A stretch of 64,000 bases of DNA, from NCBI GenBank assembly GCA_947581855.1, contig CANPVZ010000007.1:62001-126000 (forward strand). Direction: 5' to 3'. This DNA is from an uncultured Phocaeicola sp. GTDB taxonomy: Bacteria > Bacteroidota > Bacteroidia > Bacteroidales > Bacteroidaceae. The position numbers and the translations under genes were made by a program. A model generated the notes under the pieces. It searched no databases, was not told the DNA's origin, and saw only the letters and a program-made list of their open reading frames with translations. Shown here piece after piece: positions 35,361 to 45,933 of the stretch (within the stretch, counting starts at the first letter, position 1; each line of letters starts with the position of its first letter).

Positions 35361-37136
35361 ATGAAAAAGTATCCTAAAATTGGAATTCGCCCGACCATTG
35401 ATGGTCGTCAGGGTGGTATTCGGGAAAGTCTTGAAGAGAAAACAATGTGTCTGGCTAAAGCCGTAGCCGAGTTAATCAGTAGTAATTTGAAGAATGGGGA
35501 TGGTTCTCCTGTTGAATGCGTCATTTCCGATACAACGATAGGTCGTGTAGCCGAAGCTGCTGCTTGTGCCGAAAAGTTCGAGCGTGAAGGAGTCGGTTCT
35601 ACTATTACTGTTACTTCTTGTTGGTGTTACGGGTCTGAAACTATGGACATGAATCCATATTATCCGAAAGCTGTATGGGGATTTAATGGAACAGAACGTC
35701 CGGGAGCCGTTTATTTGGCCGCTGTATTAGCCGCTCACGCTCAGAAAGGTCTGCCTGCATTCGGCATTTACGGACATGATGTTCAGGATTTGTCGGATAA
35801 TACCGTTCCGGCGGATGTAGCTGAAAAAATTCTTCGTTTTGCTCGTGCTGCCCAAGCTACAGCTACGATGCGAGGACGCTCGTATCTTTCTATGGGTAGT
35901 GTGTCTATGGGTATTGCAGGATCTATTGTTAATCCCGATTTCTTGCAGGAATATTTGGGTATCCGTGCCGAATCTATCGATTTGACGGAAATCCTTCGAC
36001 GTATTCAGCTCGGCATCTTCGATCATGAAGAGTACGATAAAGCAATGGCATGGACTGAGAAGTATTGTAAGCCGAATGAAGGGGATGATATCAAGAACGA
36101 GCCCGCTAAACAAAAATCCCGCGAAGAGAAGGAAGAAGACTGGAAATTTATTGTGAAGATGACGATTATCATGCGCGATTTAATGCAGGGTAATCCGAAA
36201 CTGAAGGAAATGGGTTTCAAAGAAGAGGCACTTGGACACAATGCTATTGCAGCCGGTTTCCAGGGACAACGTCAGTGGACGGATTTCTTGCCTAACGGTG
36301 ACTTTTCTGAAGCTTTACTGAATACTTCGTTTGATTGGAACGGTATCCGCGAAGCATTTGTCGTGGCTACTGAAAATGATAGTTGCAACGGTATTGCTAT
36401 GTTATTCGGACACTTGTTGACGAATACCGGACAAATATTCTCCGATGTACGTACATATTGGAGTCCGGAAGCTGTAAAGCGTATATCAGGCAAAGAACTA
36501 ACCGGCCGTGCTTCGGGAGGTATTATTCACTTGATTAATTCGGGGGCTACCACTCTTGACGGAACCGGGGCAATGAAAGATGCCGAAGGAAATCCTATAA
36601 TGAAGCAACCTTGTGATGTTACCGAAAGCGATGTCGAAGCTTGTTTGAAGGCTACTACATGGTATCCTGCCGACAGAGGTTACTTTAGAGGCGGCGGCTT
36701 TTCTTCTAATTTCCTGACAAAAGGCGGTATGCCTGTGACTATGTCTCGTTTGAATTTAGTGAAAGGCTTAGGTCCGGTGCTTCAAATTGCGGAAGGCTGG
36801 ACAGTAGATATAGATCCTGAAATTCACCAGAAGATAGATAAACGTACCGATCCCACATGGCCTACCACTTGGTTTGTTCCTCGCTTGTGCGATAAATCCG
36901 CATTTAGAGATGTATATTCTGTGATGAATAATTGGGGAGCTAATCACGGCGCAATCAGTTACGGACATATCGGTGCCGATTTAATTACTTTGGCTTCTAT
37001 TTTACGTATACCGGTATGTATGCATAATGTAGATGAGGACAAGATTTTCCGTCCGGCTGCATGGAATGCGTTTGGTATGGATAAAGAAGGCGCGGACTAT
37101 CGTGCTTGTGCTAATTACGGACCTCTTTATAAATAA
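35361..37136 (+). CDS. fucI: L-fucose isomerase
   Basis: Converts L-fucose to L-fuculose, the first step of fucose breakdown. At 591 residues it equals the E. coli enzyme in length. The N-terminal [20 protein letters not shown], central [14 protein letters not shown], the [20 protein letters not shown] segment and the metal-site region [18 protein letters not shown] (Asp ligand) are all characteristic. Manganese-dependent hexamer in the cytosol. It is 18 bases from fucP and shares its promoter. The kinase (fucK), aldolase (fucA) and a FucR-type regulator are not in this window. Confidence 0.97.
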   Translation: MKKYPKIGIRPTIDGRQGGIRESLEEKTMCLAKAVAELISSNLKNGDGSPVECVISDTTIGRVAEAAACAEKFEREGVGSTITVTSCWCYGSETMDMNPYYPKAVWGFNGTERPGAVYLAAVLAAHAQKGLPAFGIYGHDVQDLSDNTVPADVAEKILRFARAAQATATMRGRSYLSMGSVSMGIAGSIVNPDFLQEYLGIRAESIDLTEILRRIQLGIFDHEEYDKAMAWTEKYCKPNEGDDIKNEPAKQKSREEKEEDWKFIVKMTIIMRDLMQGNPKLKEMGFKEEALGHNAIAAGFQGQRQWTDFLPNGDFSEALLNTSFDWNGIREAFVVATENDSCNGIAMLFGHLLTNTGQIFSDVRTYWSPEAVKRISGKELTGRASGGIIHLINSGATTLDGTGAMKDAEGNPIMKQPCDVTESDVEACLKATTWYPADRGYFRGGGFSSNFLTKGGMPVTMSRLNLVKGLGPVLQIAEGWTVDIDPEIHQKIDKRTDPTWPTTWFVPRLCDKSAFRDVYSVMNNWGANHGAISYGHIGADLITLASILRIPVCMHNVDEDKIFRPAAWNAFGMDKEGADYRACANYGPLYK

Positions 37137-37154
37137 GCCTGTTTGAATTAGTAT

Positions 37155-38474
37155 ATGGCGAATAATAAATCAATTTTACATAAGGATGGAGTAAGCTATG
37201 TGCTTCCCTTCATCCTTATCACTTCTTGTTTTGCTTTGTGGGGCTTTGCCAACGATATTACCAATCCGATGGTGAAAGCTTTCTCTAAGATTTTCCGTAT
37301 GAGTGTAACCGATGGCGCATTGGTGCAGGTTGCTTTTTACGGAGGATATTTTGCTATGGCCTTTCCGGCAGCCATTTTTATCCGTAAATTTTCGTATAAA
37401 GCGGGTATTTTAATGGGGCTGGGACTCTATGCTATCGGTGCGTTTCTTTTCTTTCCGGCAAAGGAAATAGGAGAGTATTACGGTTTCTTGTTAGCATACT
37501 TCATTCTTACATGCGGGTTGTCGTTCCTTGAAACGAGTGCGAATCCTTATATTCTTTCAATGGGAACGGAAGAGACTGCTACTCGCCGGTTGAATCTGGC
37601 CCAGTCGTTCAATCCGATGGGATCATTATTGGGTATGTTTGTGGCAATGAATTTTATTCAGGCTAAATTGAATCCGTTAGATAGTAATGCTCGTGCTTTA
37701 TTGGATACAAACGAGTTCAATGCTTTAAAAGAAGCCGATTTAACGGTATTGATAACTCCATATTTGATTATTGCTGCTGTTATTGCCGTCATGTTTTTGG
37801 TAATCCGCTTTGTGAAGATGCCGCGTAATGGGGACCAGTCACATGATATCAATTTCATTCCTACATTGAAACGAATCTGGGGAATCCGTCGATATCGTGA
37901 AGGTGTGATTGCGCAGTTTTTTTATGTAGGGGCACAAATAATGTGTTGGACGTTTATTATTCAATACGGCACACATTATTTCATGTTGGAAGGAATGGAC
38001 GAACGTTCGGCAGAGGTGTTGTCACAACAGTATAATATTTTTGCGATGATATTCTTTTGTTGCAGCCGTTTCATTTGTACTTTCTTTTTGCGTTATATTA
38101 ATGCCGGCAGATTATTAAAGATTCTTGCTGTTTGTGCAGGCTTACTGACAATCGGAGTTATCTTGTTCCAGAATCGATACGGAATATACTGCTTGGTAGG
38201 AGTTTCAGGATGTATGTCGTTGATGTTCCCTACTATTTACGGTATTGCGTTGGAAGGTTTGGGCGATGATGCCAAGTTTGGAGCTGCCGGATTGATTATG
38301 GCTATTCTGGGAGGTTCGGTTTTGCCACCTTTACAGGCATCTATTATCGATATGGGACGAGTTGGTTCCTTCCCGGCCGTAAATCTGTCGTTTGTGCTTC
38401 CGCTAATATGTTTTGTTGTGGTGGCTTTGTATGGGCATCGCACATATAAGGCGTCCAGGATACAGAGACGGTAA
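37155..38474 (+). CDS. fucP: L-fucose:proton symporter
   Basis: Inner-membrane MFS transporter importing L-fucose with protons. The 439-residue protein (E. coli FucP: 438) has about 12 membrane segments, the TM1 motif CFALWGFANDITNPMV with the conserved Asn-Asp pair, and SFLETSANPYILSMG with the key Glu on TM4. Second gene of the fucI-fucP operon, ended by the hairpin at 38557-38608. Fucose from host mucin glycans is the likely source in a gut Bacteroidales. Confidence 0.95.
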   Translation: MANNKSILHKDGVSYVLPFILITSCFALWGFANDITNPMVKAFSKIFRMSVTDGALVQVAFYGGYFAMAFPAAIFIRKFSYKAGILMGLGLYAIGAFLFFPAKEIGEYYGFLLAYFILTCGLSFLETSANPYILSMGTEETATRRLNLAQSFNPMGSLLGMFVAMNFIQAKLNPLDSNARALLDTNEFNALKEADLTVLITPYLIIAAVIAVMFLVIRFVKMPRNGDQSHDINFIPTLKRIWGIRRYREGVIAQFFYVGAQIMCWTFIIQYGTHYFMLEGMDERSAEVLSQQYNIFAMIFFCCSRFICTFFLRYINAGRLLKILAVCAGLLTIGVILFQNRYGIYCLVGVSGCMSLMFPTIYGIALEGLGDDAKFGAAGLIMAILGGSVLPPLQASIIDMGRVGSFPAVNLSFVLPLICFVVVALYGHRTYKASRIQRR

Positions 38475-38556
38475 TTAGTATAGATAATATACATAAAGAA
38501 GCTGTCTCTAAATGGGAATTGAGAAAATCTTATAGATTGAACCTCGTTTTAAGATA

Positions 38557-38608
38557 AATCCCCTTGTTCTTGCTTTACATTTAGAATGTCAGGCAAAACA
38601 AGGGGATT
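38557..38608 (+). terminator. terminator of fucI-fucP
   Basis: Perfect 12-bp stem AATCCCCTTGTT (38557-38568) / AACAAGGGGATT (38597-38608) with a long loop that pairs further (TTGC/GGCAA), 82 bases after fucP. The trailing T tract is weak (CATTATGTTTT). Confidence 0.7.
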
Positions 38609-38719
38609 CATTATGTTTTAACTGACAAATAAGTAAGGTTGTTTCTTTTATTCTGAAGCGAACCTTAAAAGTGAAGTGAACTCTAAAAGTTTTTTGTCCA
38701 ACTTTTGGGGTGCTTCATT

Positions 38720-39859
38720 TTATTTAATAAGCTCAAAATTGAGCCTATCAAATTCGTTTCCATTAACTATTATCGCAATCTGATGGAGACCAGGATAAAA
38801 ATGTCTCGTTGTTATGACACGAAAAGAATGTTTTCTAACAATATGAGTAACTGAATTTTCCGCATATTCTTTTTCACTAATTTTATAGATTCTCTTTGCT
38901 AATGTTCCATTTGATTTTTGGTAGTATATTCCGTATTCGAGTCTTATCTTTGTATTTCTGTTATTGTTGTTTGATAAGTTAAAGCAAAATTCAACGGTTT
39001 CTCCAATCTTAACCTTATGAGTTGAAATTTGATAATTTTCAATGGTGATATTCTCAATAGAATCAAACCCAAATAACTTCATTATTTCTGTATTTCCTTG
39101 TTTTAGAAGCGTTCGACACCCATGCTTGATTATCCAATCAACGTCCTTTGATTCTCCTTTCCAACTTTTAGCTAAAGCTATTACCATTTGGGGGTTATCT
39201 TTTGCAATGTCATTCAAATTATTGGCGACACTTAGTCTTACAAATTTGGAAGGATCATTTTTTAGATTTTCTAAAATTGGAATAATGGGTGTTGGGTCTT
39301 TTTTTAATTTTGGTAAAGCCATAGCCCAAGGAAGGCGAGGACGACAACCTTCTGACGCAAGCCGCCTTACTCCCCAATGCTCATGTGTTGACCAGACTAA
39401 CATCTGTTTCATCATTTCATCTGGATACTTGGCTATAAATGCATGGGCAACAAATTCACAAGTCGTGAATTGAGTGATTTTTTCTATTGCCTTAATAGAG
39501 ATTTGGTAATCATTGATGCCATATTGTTCTATATAATTATCTAAGATAGCCCCATATTCTAATGTTAGTAAGTTGAAATTCCTATCATCTATTTTTGAAA
39601 AATCGGGTAATTGGTCTTTTACACAATCTAATAATTTAAGAATTTTCGAAACTGCTTTTTTGTAATCGGCAGGCAGGAATTTACCAAGGACCGTTGTGAT
39701 ATGGGCAGTACGTTGCTTATATCCTCTATTTTTCCATTCTTCATCCATTATTTGCGATACGAATTTATCCGTATCAAAATCATTGATGACAAGTTTCAAA
39801 TCTTTCGTGAATTTATTGAAGAACTGCTCATTATATATGTTTTTAAAAGATTCTACCAT
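38720..39859 (-). CDS. AlkC-type DNA alkylation repair protein with C-terminal Ig-like domain
   Basis: A 379-residue DNA glycosylase-like protein that should remove N3-methyladenine-type damage. Residues about 1-265 are HEAT-like helical repeats with the AlkC signature WSTHEHWGVRRLASEGCRPR followed by LPWAMALPKL; Trp and Glu of this motif lie in the expected DNA-binding groove. Residues about 280-379 form a beta-rich module (KVKIGETVEFCFNLSNNNN and TTRHFYPGLHQIAIIVNG), matching the immunoglobulin-like domain known in longer AlkC proteins. The gene stands alone, has its own -7 element and has no methylase or Ada neighbour. Confidence 0.88.
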   Translation of the reverse strand: MVESFKNIYNEQFFNKFTKDLKLVINDFDTDKFVSQIMDEEWKNRGYKQRTAHITTVLGKFLPADYKKAVSKILKLLDCVKDQLPDFSKIDDRNFNLLTLEYGAILDNYIEQYGINDYQISIKAIEKITQFTTCEFVAHAFIAKYPDEMMKQMLVWSTHEHWGVRRLASEGCRPRLPWAMALPKLKKDPTPIIPILENLKNDPSKFVRLSVANNLNDIAKDNPQMVIALAKSWKGESKDVDWIIKHGCRTLLKQGNTEIMKLFGFDSIENITIENYQISTHKVKIGETVEFCFNLSNNNNRNTKIRLEYGIYYQKSNGTLAKRIYKISEKEYAENSVTHIVRKHSFRVITTRHFYPGLHQIAIIVNGNEFDRLNFELIK

Positions 39860-39929
39860 TTCAATTTTGTCCTTTTTAAAGTTTCTTATAAATACTCATG
39901 CATGCCTTTCTATACATTTTCTCCAACTG

Positions 39930-39937
39930 CAAAAATA
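39930..39937 (-). promoter_or_regulatory. Bacteroidota -7 element (TATTTTTG) for the AlkC-type gene
   Basis: Exact TAnnTTTG match on the minus strand, 71 bases upstream of the ATG. Confidence 0.5.
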
Positions 39938-40312
39938 TGAAAAGTGCCATTTATGGGGAATGATGAGTGGCAGTTTTTGTTGTTTTTCCAAGAAAATAAG
40001 ATGGTTATAGTTTCAGTTCCTTGCTTTTTTATGTGGTTATATGGGATCTCTGTCATATGTTTTTCCTTAGTTTGTTGAACTGTGGGTCTATATTGTGACT
40101 TGCAGATGCAGAGCTTCAATAGTATTTTCATGGGTGGCTACCTTTCGGTGCAGGGCGGTGTTCTTCCTCTCCAACGTTTGGCTTCGGGATGACTTTTCCT
40201 TGGCTTTACGTTATAAAAAACAATGGATAACGAACACTTTATCAGCTAATTCGCTACACATTGCTCAAATTTACCATTTCGCTATGTGTTTATTTTAAAA
40301 GAGATGTTCTAT
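39938..40312. other. gap with a possible coding relic on the minus strand
   Basis: No intact gene. A minus-strand frame from about 40213 to 40088 reads a basic, helical stretch (ERKNTALHRKVATHENTIEA) ending at a stop, with no start or family match. It could be the remains of a coiled-coil region of a lost gene, or chance. Confidence 0.3.
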
Positions 40313-42724
40313 TTAAAAATTGATACGTAAGTCTATCCCGAATTGCCGGGGTTTGTTAAGCTGTGCAAAGCTTGTACCCATACTTTCAAAATAGAATGAG
40401 TTATATTGTTTGTTGAGCAAGTTACGTGCCCATAAGTCTATCTGCAAATTTTTCAGTTGGGCAGAGATACGTCCGTTGTATAAGCCGTAGAATCCTTGCC
40501 GGGCATTGTTAGCTTCTGTCCAGTAGATATCGCCTGTGCCGGTGTAGTCGGCATATAGAAGAAGCTGCTTCAACCAGTGCTTTTTAGAGAAGAAGAAGGT
40601 ATAGGAACCTCCGATGTTCATTGTGTGGCGAGGTACAAAGGGTACATAGTTGCCTGAATAATTTATTGAATTATCCTCGGCATCTTCTCCTTCGTCGTAG
40701 TTTTTAAACGTAGCGCGGGTATACCCGTAGGAAGCGTTAAGCTGTAGATTTCGTGTAATGCTTGCCAGGACACTTGCTTCGGCACCATAACTTCTGCTGC
40801 GTCCGGCATTCACCATAATGCGTCCTAAACCGCTGTTGACGAATTTTGCAATTTGCTGGTCGCGGGTATCCATGTAGAAGGCAGCCATATCTGCTTGCAG
40901 TTTCCCTTTCCATAGAGTGAGGTGCGTGCCCAATTCATAGTTCCAGCTATATTCAGGTTTGTATACAGTACTTTCTTTTACATTCATTTCTTCGTCGGAT
41001 ACCGGTATAAATTCAAGATATCCGCGTACCATTTCTACTATTTGCGGAGGCATGCCCATAGTAGCATAACGGTCCAATTCGCTGTTGCAGCCTTCCTTGA
41101 CCTGCTTCATCATGACGTTCGACAAATCATTGCGTGTCAAATCGGAAAACATTTGCAGGTTATAGCCTCCCGAACGGAATCCTTTCGATACGGAAAGATA
41201 TAGATTATTACTCGGATTGAAATCATATTTTAAAGCGAACTTTGGTAAAAGTTCAGTATAATTGTTTTTGATTTTGCCTTCTAATGAGGATTTGGCATTT
41301 AAATCTTTCAGTTTGATAGGCATACGTGGACTCGAGAAAGTGAATTCATATGGAAGTTGGCTTTTTGAGAAATAACGCATGCTCATACGTTCGTGGTCGA
41401 GGCGCAACCCTACGGTAAATGAAAATCCCTTTGTAAGGATGTTGTTAAAAGTCGACTGATGAAAAAACGCCATGCTCAGAGTGGGTGTACCGAAATGGGT
41501 ATCGATAGGCAATGATTCGGAATTGAGTTGTACGGTCATACCCATATTTTGAGCCGTTAGTTTTTCAATTTTTAATTTGTCATTAATTAAATGGTCAAGC
41601 ATTGTCATACCGTCTTGCCGGAAGTGAACCGGACTTTGGGTATTCAGATGTTGATAAGAGAAAAATCCTCCGGTTACCCATTGCCAGTTTCTGCCTGGAT
41701 GACTTTTTAAGGAAAGTTCTTCCGAGTAAGCATTGAGCTGTTGTCTTTGTTCAAGTGTATAGACGGATGCCGGAGAGAAGTCTTGATCCATGAGCATACG
41801 GTCGTCCAGATTCTGATAACCGGTAATGGAACTGACCACAAAATAATCAGCTTGATATTCCATTTGTACACCGGCATGGAACAGTCCTCGTCGGTAGTTT
41901 CCCTCCGTATCGGTCCGTATTGGTCCTGTTTTTCCTGTTTCGTTGTCTACTGTTCCATAAGCATAGCCTCCTTCGTCACTATATTCATATCCTATAGATG
42001 CATCAATTTTGAGATTCTCGGCAGGGAGCCAAATAGCCCGAAGGCGTCCGCCGGCACTTTTTTGCGTATCCGCTTTTTTGTGAAGGTACTCGTTCGTAAA
42101 AAATCCTTTGGAATGATTGTAAAACCCTCCGGCAGAAAAGGCGAATCTGTTGCTGATACGGTTGTAATGCGATAGAGATGTGCCGTAGGAGCCGTTAGCA
42201 TTGGCTGCACTCAGCTTGATGTCTGTTCCCTGGTAGCGGAATGGATTTTTTGTATATACTTTAATAAGCCCCCCCATTGTATTTCGTCCGTATAAGGTAC
42301 CTTGCGGTCCTCGTAGAACATCAATGCGCTCTATGTCGAAAAAGTTGAAATCGAAAGCCGATTTGTCGAGATAGGGGATATTATCTACATATAATCCTAC
42401 GGCAGGTGTGTTTATTCGTGAACCTATGCCGCGGATATAGATTGCCGAGGTGAGGCGTGAGCCATAGTCGGGCATGAAAAAATTCGGTACGATAGAAGTT
42501 ATATTTTTTAACGAAGCTACTTGATGGTTTTGCATTTCCAATTGCGAGAATAAGGAGGCCGATGCGGCTTGTTGGCGTAATTTGGCATTTTCTTTAGGTG
42601 AAGCCACCACTAAAATCTCTTCTATATCAATTATTTTAGTTGTATCTTTGGGTTCTACCGGGTTAGCAATAACCATAGTGGATGCCAGTGTAAAAGCTGT
42701 GGCGAGTAATAAGCTTCTGTTCAT
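40313..42724 (-). CDS. TonB-dependent outer-membrane receptor
   Basis: An 803-residue receptor for energy-driven uptake across the outer membrane. Signal peptide about 1-20, plug domain about 35-155 (TonB-box-like IEEILVVAS, GIGSRINTPAVGLYVDNIPY, IDVLRGPQGTLYGRNTMGG) and a 22-strand barrel ending FGIDLRINF. It has no carboxypeptidase-like N-domain and no SusD partner, so it is of the siderophore/vitamin class and not the SusC glycan class. The substrate cannot be read from sequence, and no riboswitch or Fur-box was recognised upstream. Monocistronic. Confidence 0.95.
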   Translation of the reverse strand: MNRSLLLATAFTLASTMVIANPVEPKDTTKIIDIEEILVVASPKENAKLRQQAASASLFSQLEMQNHQVASLKNITSIVPNFFMPDYGSRLTSAIYIRGIGSRINTPAVGLYVDNIPYLDKSAFDFNFFDIERIDVLRGPQGTLYGRNTMGGLIKVYTKNPFRYQGTDIKLSAANANGSYGTSLSHYNRISNRFAFSAGGFYNHSKGFFTNEYLHKKADTQKSAGGRLRAIWLPAENLKIDASIGYEYSDEGGYAYGTVDNETGKTGPIRTDTEGNYRRGLFHAGVQMEYQADYFVVSSITGYQNLDDRMLMDQDFSPASVYTLEQRQQLNAYSEELSLKSHPGRNWQWVTGGFFSYQHLNTQSPVHFRQDGMTMLDHLINDKLKIEKLTAQNMGMTVQLNSESLPIDTHFGTPTLSMAFFHQSTFNNILTKGFSFTVGLRLDHERMSMRYFSKSQLPYEFTFSSPRMPIKLKDLNAKSSLEGKIKNNYTELLPKFALKYDFNPSNNLYLSVSKGFRSGGYNLQMFSDLTRNDLSNVMMKQVKEGCNSELDRYATMGMPPQIVEMVRGYLEFIPVSDEEMNVKESTVYKPEYSWNYELGTHLTLWKGKLQADMAAFYMDTRDQQIAKFVNSGLGRIMVNAGRSRSYGAEASVLASITRNLQLNASYGYTRATFKNYDEGEDAEDNSINYSGNYVPFVPRHTMNIGGSYTFFFSKKHWLKQLLLYADYTGTGDIYWTEANNARQGFYGLYNGRISAQLKNLQIDLWARNLLNKQYNSFYFESMGTSFAQLNKPRQFGIDLRINF

Positions 42725-43623
42725 TTTTTGTTTTGTTAAAATTTGCCTGCAAAGTACGCTCTATCAGAGAACTTATGCAATCCTCATTTATTAGGATTTT
42801 ATGTTGCCATATGAGAAATCTCTTAGTCTTTGGAACTTGCATTTTCTCATAGTCTGCGTTTGTGCTCGTGAATATGTCTTTTCGAAGGGTGAATTGTTAA
42901 TAAATAGGCGAAATATATCCTTAAAGATTCACATTTCCTAACACAAATGCCTGCGATGAAAACATGCTTCTCACTCGCCATCCCGAAAGGGACGGTTTCT
43001 TAAGGTACTTATCTTTCCGAAGTTCCAAACTATAAAGAATGTAAAAATATAGAGACCGGAAGGAGCGACTCCTTTTAAAGCAGCCTCCGGCTTCTGCTGA
43101 ATTGCACATGTTGTGCAGTAGAGTTACAACCGGAATTTAGGAAAGGTTTTCACGGAAACTCTGCAGAGCGACAGGTAAACTTCTGCTGAATTACGGGAAA
43201 AAACAGGGTGATATGGTATCCGTAATGCGGACAATCTCCGATTCCATCGCTTCAACAGTTAACAAATATGAACGAGAACCTATAAAAAGTCTCTTGCGCA
43301 AGTAGGACAGACAGGTACCGGTATTGCTTACCGATACCCCTTTCGGAATCATTAAAATCCTAATCTGCTGAAAAGCAGTATGTCCCTATTTTGCTCGGAG
43401 ACTCAGTTTTTTAGCTCTGAAACTCTACTTCTTAATTGAAAGTTAAACTATTTTAAATCAGTATATTATCTAGAATAGGGCGAAGCGGTTCCCAAAGGAA
43501 TGTGTTAAGACTTGTATCCGACTGTTAATCTGCCCGAAGCCTTTTGACTTTATTTCATATAGGCGGAGACCCCACAGTCTTTATTGGATGATTCATGACA
43601 TGAGTTTATAAAATGAATAAAAA
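42725..43623. other. long non-coding stretch with possible gene relics
   Basis: About 900 bases without an intact gene. A 62-codon minus-strand frame (43109-42921) beginning MCNSAEAGGCFKRSRSFRS is the best small ORF but has no family match. On the plus strand, 43211-43312 reads VMRTISDSIASTVNKYEREP then a stop, with related-looking sequence in other frames before it, as in a frameshifted gene. The 13-base word CTTCTGCTGAATT occurs twice (near 43094 and 43180). Confidence 0.35.
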
Positions 43624-43647
43624 GAGGGCTGTCTCACGACAGCTCTC
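43624..43647 (-). terminator. terminator of the glnK-amtB-glnN operon
   Basis: 10-base stem GAGGGCTGTC (43624-43633) / GACAGCTCTC (43638-43647) with one mismatch, 44 bases past glnN; on the minus strand it is followed by TTTTTATTCATTTT. Confidence 0.88.
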
Positions 43648-43690
43648 TTCTCCAAACTTAAAACAACCAACAAAAGAAATCGATAATTTT

Positions 43691-45880
43691 TTATCTGATA
43701 AATAATAATTCCCTATATTTCGGCAGTGTCCACATTTGGTTGGCGACAATCAGTTCCAGCTTGTCGATGTGGTAGCGGATTTCCTCGAGTGCTGGAACAA
43801 TCTTGTCGTGGTAAGCGATAGCTTTCTCGCGCTCGCTTTCAATCTTGTTGGCTACCTTGCGGTCTTCCACCATGGTGTCGACATGCTCTTTGATGAAAGC
43901 GGTACGGTCGGCAATCTCTTCTATCAGTTCCAAGTTCTTGGCAGACAGCTTGGCGGCTTTTTCCGCAGGAAATAACGATTGCATCTTGTAAACGTTATTA
44001 ATCAAGTCGGTCTGATACTGTGTGGCTATCGGAATGATGTGGTTCATGGCCAGGTCGCCCAGTACACGGGCCTCAATCTGAATCTTTTTCGTGTACGTTT
44101 CCCATTTCACCTCGTTGCGTGCTTCTAATTCTTTTTTCGTCATAACGCCGGTAGCCTCGAACATGGCAATCGTATCCGGTTTTAGGTAGTTATCGAAGAT
44201 GACAGGAACGCTGGTTTCACAGTCCAGTCCCTTTCGGGCAGCTTCCTCCTTCCATTTGTCGCTGTAACCGTTTCCGTCAAAATGGATAGGCTTGCATTCT
44301 TTGATGTATGCGCGAATCACTTCGAGTATTGCGGACATTTTCGGTTCTCCCTTTTCTATTAACACGTCCACATCTTTCTTGAACTGATTCAGTTGGTCGG
44401 CTACGGCGGTATTCAGCGCAATCATAGCCGATGCGCAGTTCGCTTCGGATCCTACGGCGCGGAATTCGAAACGATTTCCAGTGAAGGCGAAAGGAGAGGT
44501 GCGGTTGCGGTCAGTGTTATCGATGAGCAGTTCGGGAATTTGCGGAATATCCAGTTTCATTCCCTGTTTGCCGCTCAAGCTGATAAGTTCGTCTTTTGTA
44601 CTTGTTTCGATATGTTCGAGCAATTGCGACAACTGCTTGCCGAGGAACGAGGAAATAATTGCGGGCGGCGCTTCGTTGGCTCCCAGACGGTGAGCGTTGG
44701 TAGCACTGGAGATGGAAGCTTTCAGTAATCCGTTGTGGTGGTAAACCGCCATCAGTGTGTTGACTATAAAGGTAACGAACCGCAGGTTGTTTTCCGGTGT
44801 TTTGCCGGGAGCCATTAGAAGAATTCCCGTATCCGTTCCTAAAGACCAGTTGTTGTGCTTGCCTGAGCCGTTCACTCCTTTAAACGGCTTTTCGTGAAGC
44901 AATACGCGAAAACCGTGGCGGCGGCTTACTTTACGCATCAGAGACATGATGAGTAGGTTGTGGTCGTTGGCAAGGTTGCATTCCTCGAATACGGGAGCCA
45001 GCTCAAATTGGTTGGGCGCCACTTCATTGTGACGTGTTTTTACGGGAATACCCAGTTTCAGCGCTTCTATCTCTAGGTCTTTCATGAACGCGGCAACACG
45101 GGTGGGGATGGCGCCAAAGTAGTGGTCTTCCAACTGTTGGTTCTTGGCGCTGTCGTGCCCCATCAGGGTACGGCCGGTCAGAAGCAGGTCCGGACGGGCG
45201 GCATACAATCCTTCGTCAACGAGGAAGTATTCCTGTTCCCAACCTAAATAGGCGACAACCTTTTTTACTTCAGGATTGAAGTAGCGGCAGACATCCGTGG
45301 CGGCTTTGTTCACGGCGCGTAAAGCTTTCAGCAAGGGAGCTTTATAATCCAATGCCTCGCCGGTGTAAGCGATGAAAACAGTCGGAATGCAAAGTGTGTC
45401 GTCTACAATAAAGGCAGGCGATGAGGGGTCCCATGCACTGTAACCGCGCGCTTCGAATGTGTTGCGGATACCGCCGCTGGGAAAAGAAGATGCGTCCGGT
45501 TCCTGCTGTACAAGTAGCTTTCCGGTAAATTCTTCCATTACGCCGCCTTTGCCGTCATGTTCCACAAAAGCGTCGTGCTTTTCTGCTGTGCCTTCGGTAA
45601 GTGGGGCAAACCAATGGGTGTAATGGGTGGCTCCCATTTCCAACGCCCATTTCTTCATACCCGTAGCCACTTCATCGGCTACGCTGCGGTCGAGGGGTGC
45701 TCCGTTGTCGATGGCGTTGATTAATGTGTTGTATACTTTACTAGGGAGATATTTGAACATCTTCTCTTTGTTGAACACATACTTGCCGAAATATTCCGAA
45801 GGGCGTTCGGCAGGTGTTGCTACTTCTACCGCTTTCTTCTTGAAGGCGGTTTCTACGACTCTGAATCTTAATTTTGACAT
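43691..45880 (-). CDS. glnN: glutamine synthetase type III
   Basis: Makes glutamine from glutamate, ammonia and ATP. The 729-residue length and the N-terminal FRVVETAFKKKAVEVATPAE mark GSIII, the large dodecameric form first described in Bacteroides. The catalytic region is recognisable in YLGWEQEYFLVDEGLY (metal Glu), KTRHNEVAPNQFELAPVFEE, FKGVNGSGKHNNWSLGTDTG and the Arg/Glu-rich NRTSPFAFTGNRFEFRAVGS. GSIII is not adenylylated, so control is probably at transcription and by PII-linked ammonium uptake. Last gene of the glnK-amtB-glnN set. Confidence 0.97.
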   Translation of the reverse strand: MSKLRFRVVETAFKKKAVEVATPAERPSEYFGKYVFNKEKMFKYLPSKVYNTLINAIDNGAPLDRSVADEVATGMKKWALEMGATHYTHWFAPLTEGTAEKHDAFVEHDGKGGVMEEFTGKLLVQQEPDASSFPSGGIRNTFEARGYSAWDPSSPAFIVDDTLCIPTVFIAYTGEALDYKAPLLKALRAVNKAATDVCRYFNPEVKKVVAYLGWEQEYFLVDEGLYAARPDLLLTGRTLMGHDSAKNQQLEDHYFGAIPTRVAAFMKDLEIEALKLGIPVKTRHNEVAPNQFELAPVFEECNLANDHNLLIMSLMRKVSRRHGFRVLLHEKPFKGVNGSGKHNNWSLGTDTGILLMAPGKTPENNLRFVTFIVNTLMAVYHHNGLLKASISSATNAHRLGANEAPPAIISSFLGKQLSQLLEHIETSTKDELISLSGKQGMKLDIPQIPELLIDNTDRNRTSPFAFTGNRFEFRAVGSEANCASAMIALNTAVADQLNQFKKDVDVLIEKGEPKMSAILEVIRAYIKECKPIHFDGNGYSDKWKEEAARKGLDCETSVPVIFDNYLKPDTIAMFEATGVMTKKELEARNEVKWETYTKKIQIEARVLGDLAMNHIIPIATQYQTDLINNVYKMQSLFPAEKAAKLSAKNLELIEEIADRTAFIKEHVDTMVEDRKVANKIESEREKAIAYHDKIVPALEEIRYHIDKLELIVANQMWTLPKYRELLFIR

Positions 45881-45933
45881 AATTCTATCTAAATCAATTT
45901 GTTGTTAAATATATTAGGGTAAATCATCGTTTG

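Noticed and set aside
35361..38474. fucI-fucP as part of a polysaccharide utilisation locus
   Set aside because: No SusC/SusD pair, fucosidase or regulator adjacent; the TonB receptor 2 kb away lacks SusC features and faces the other way.
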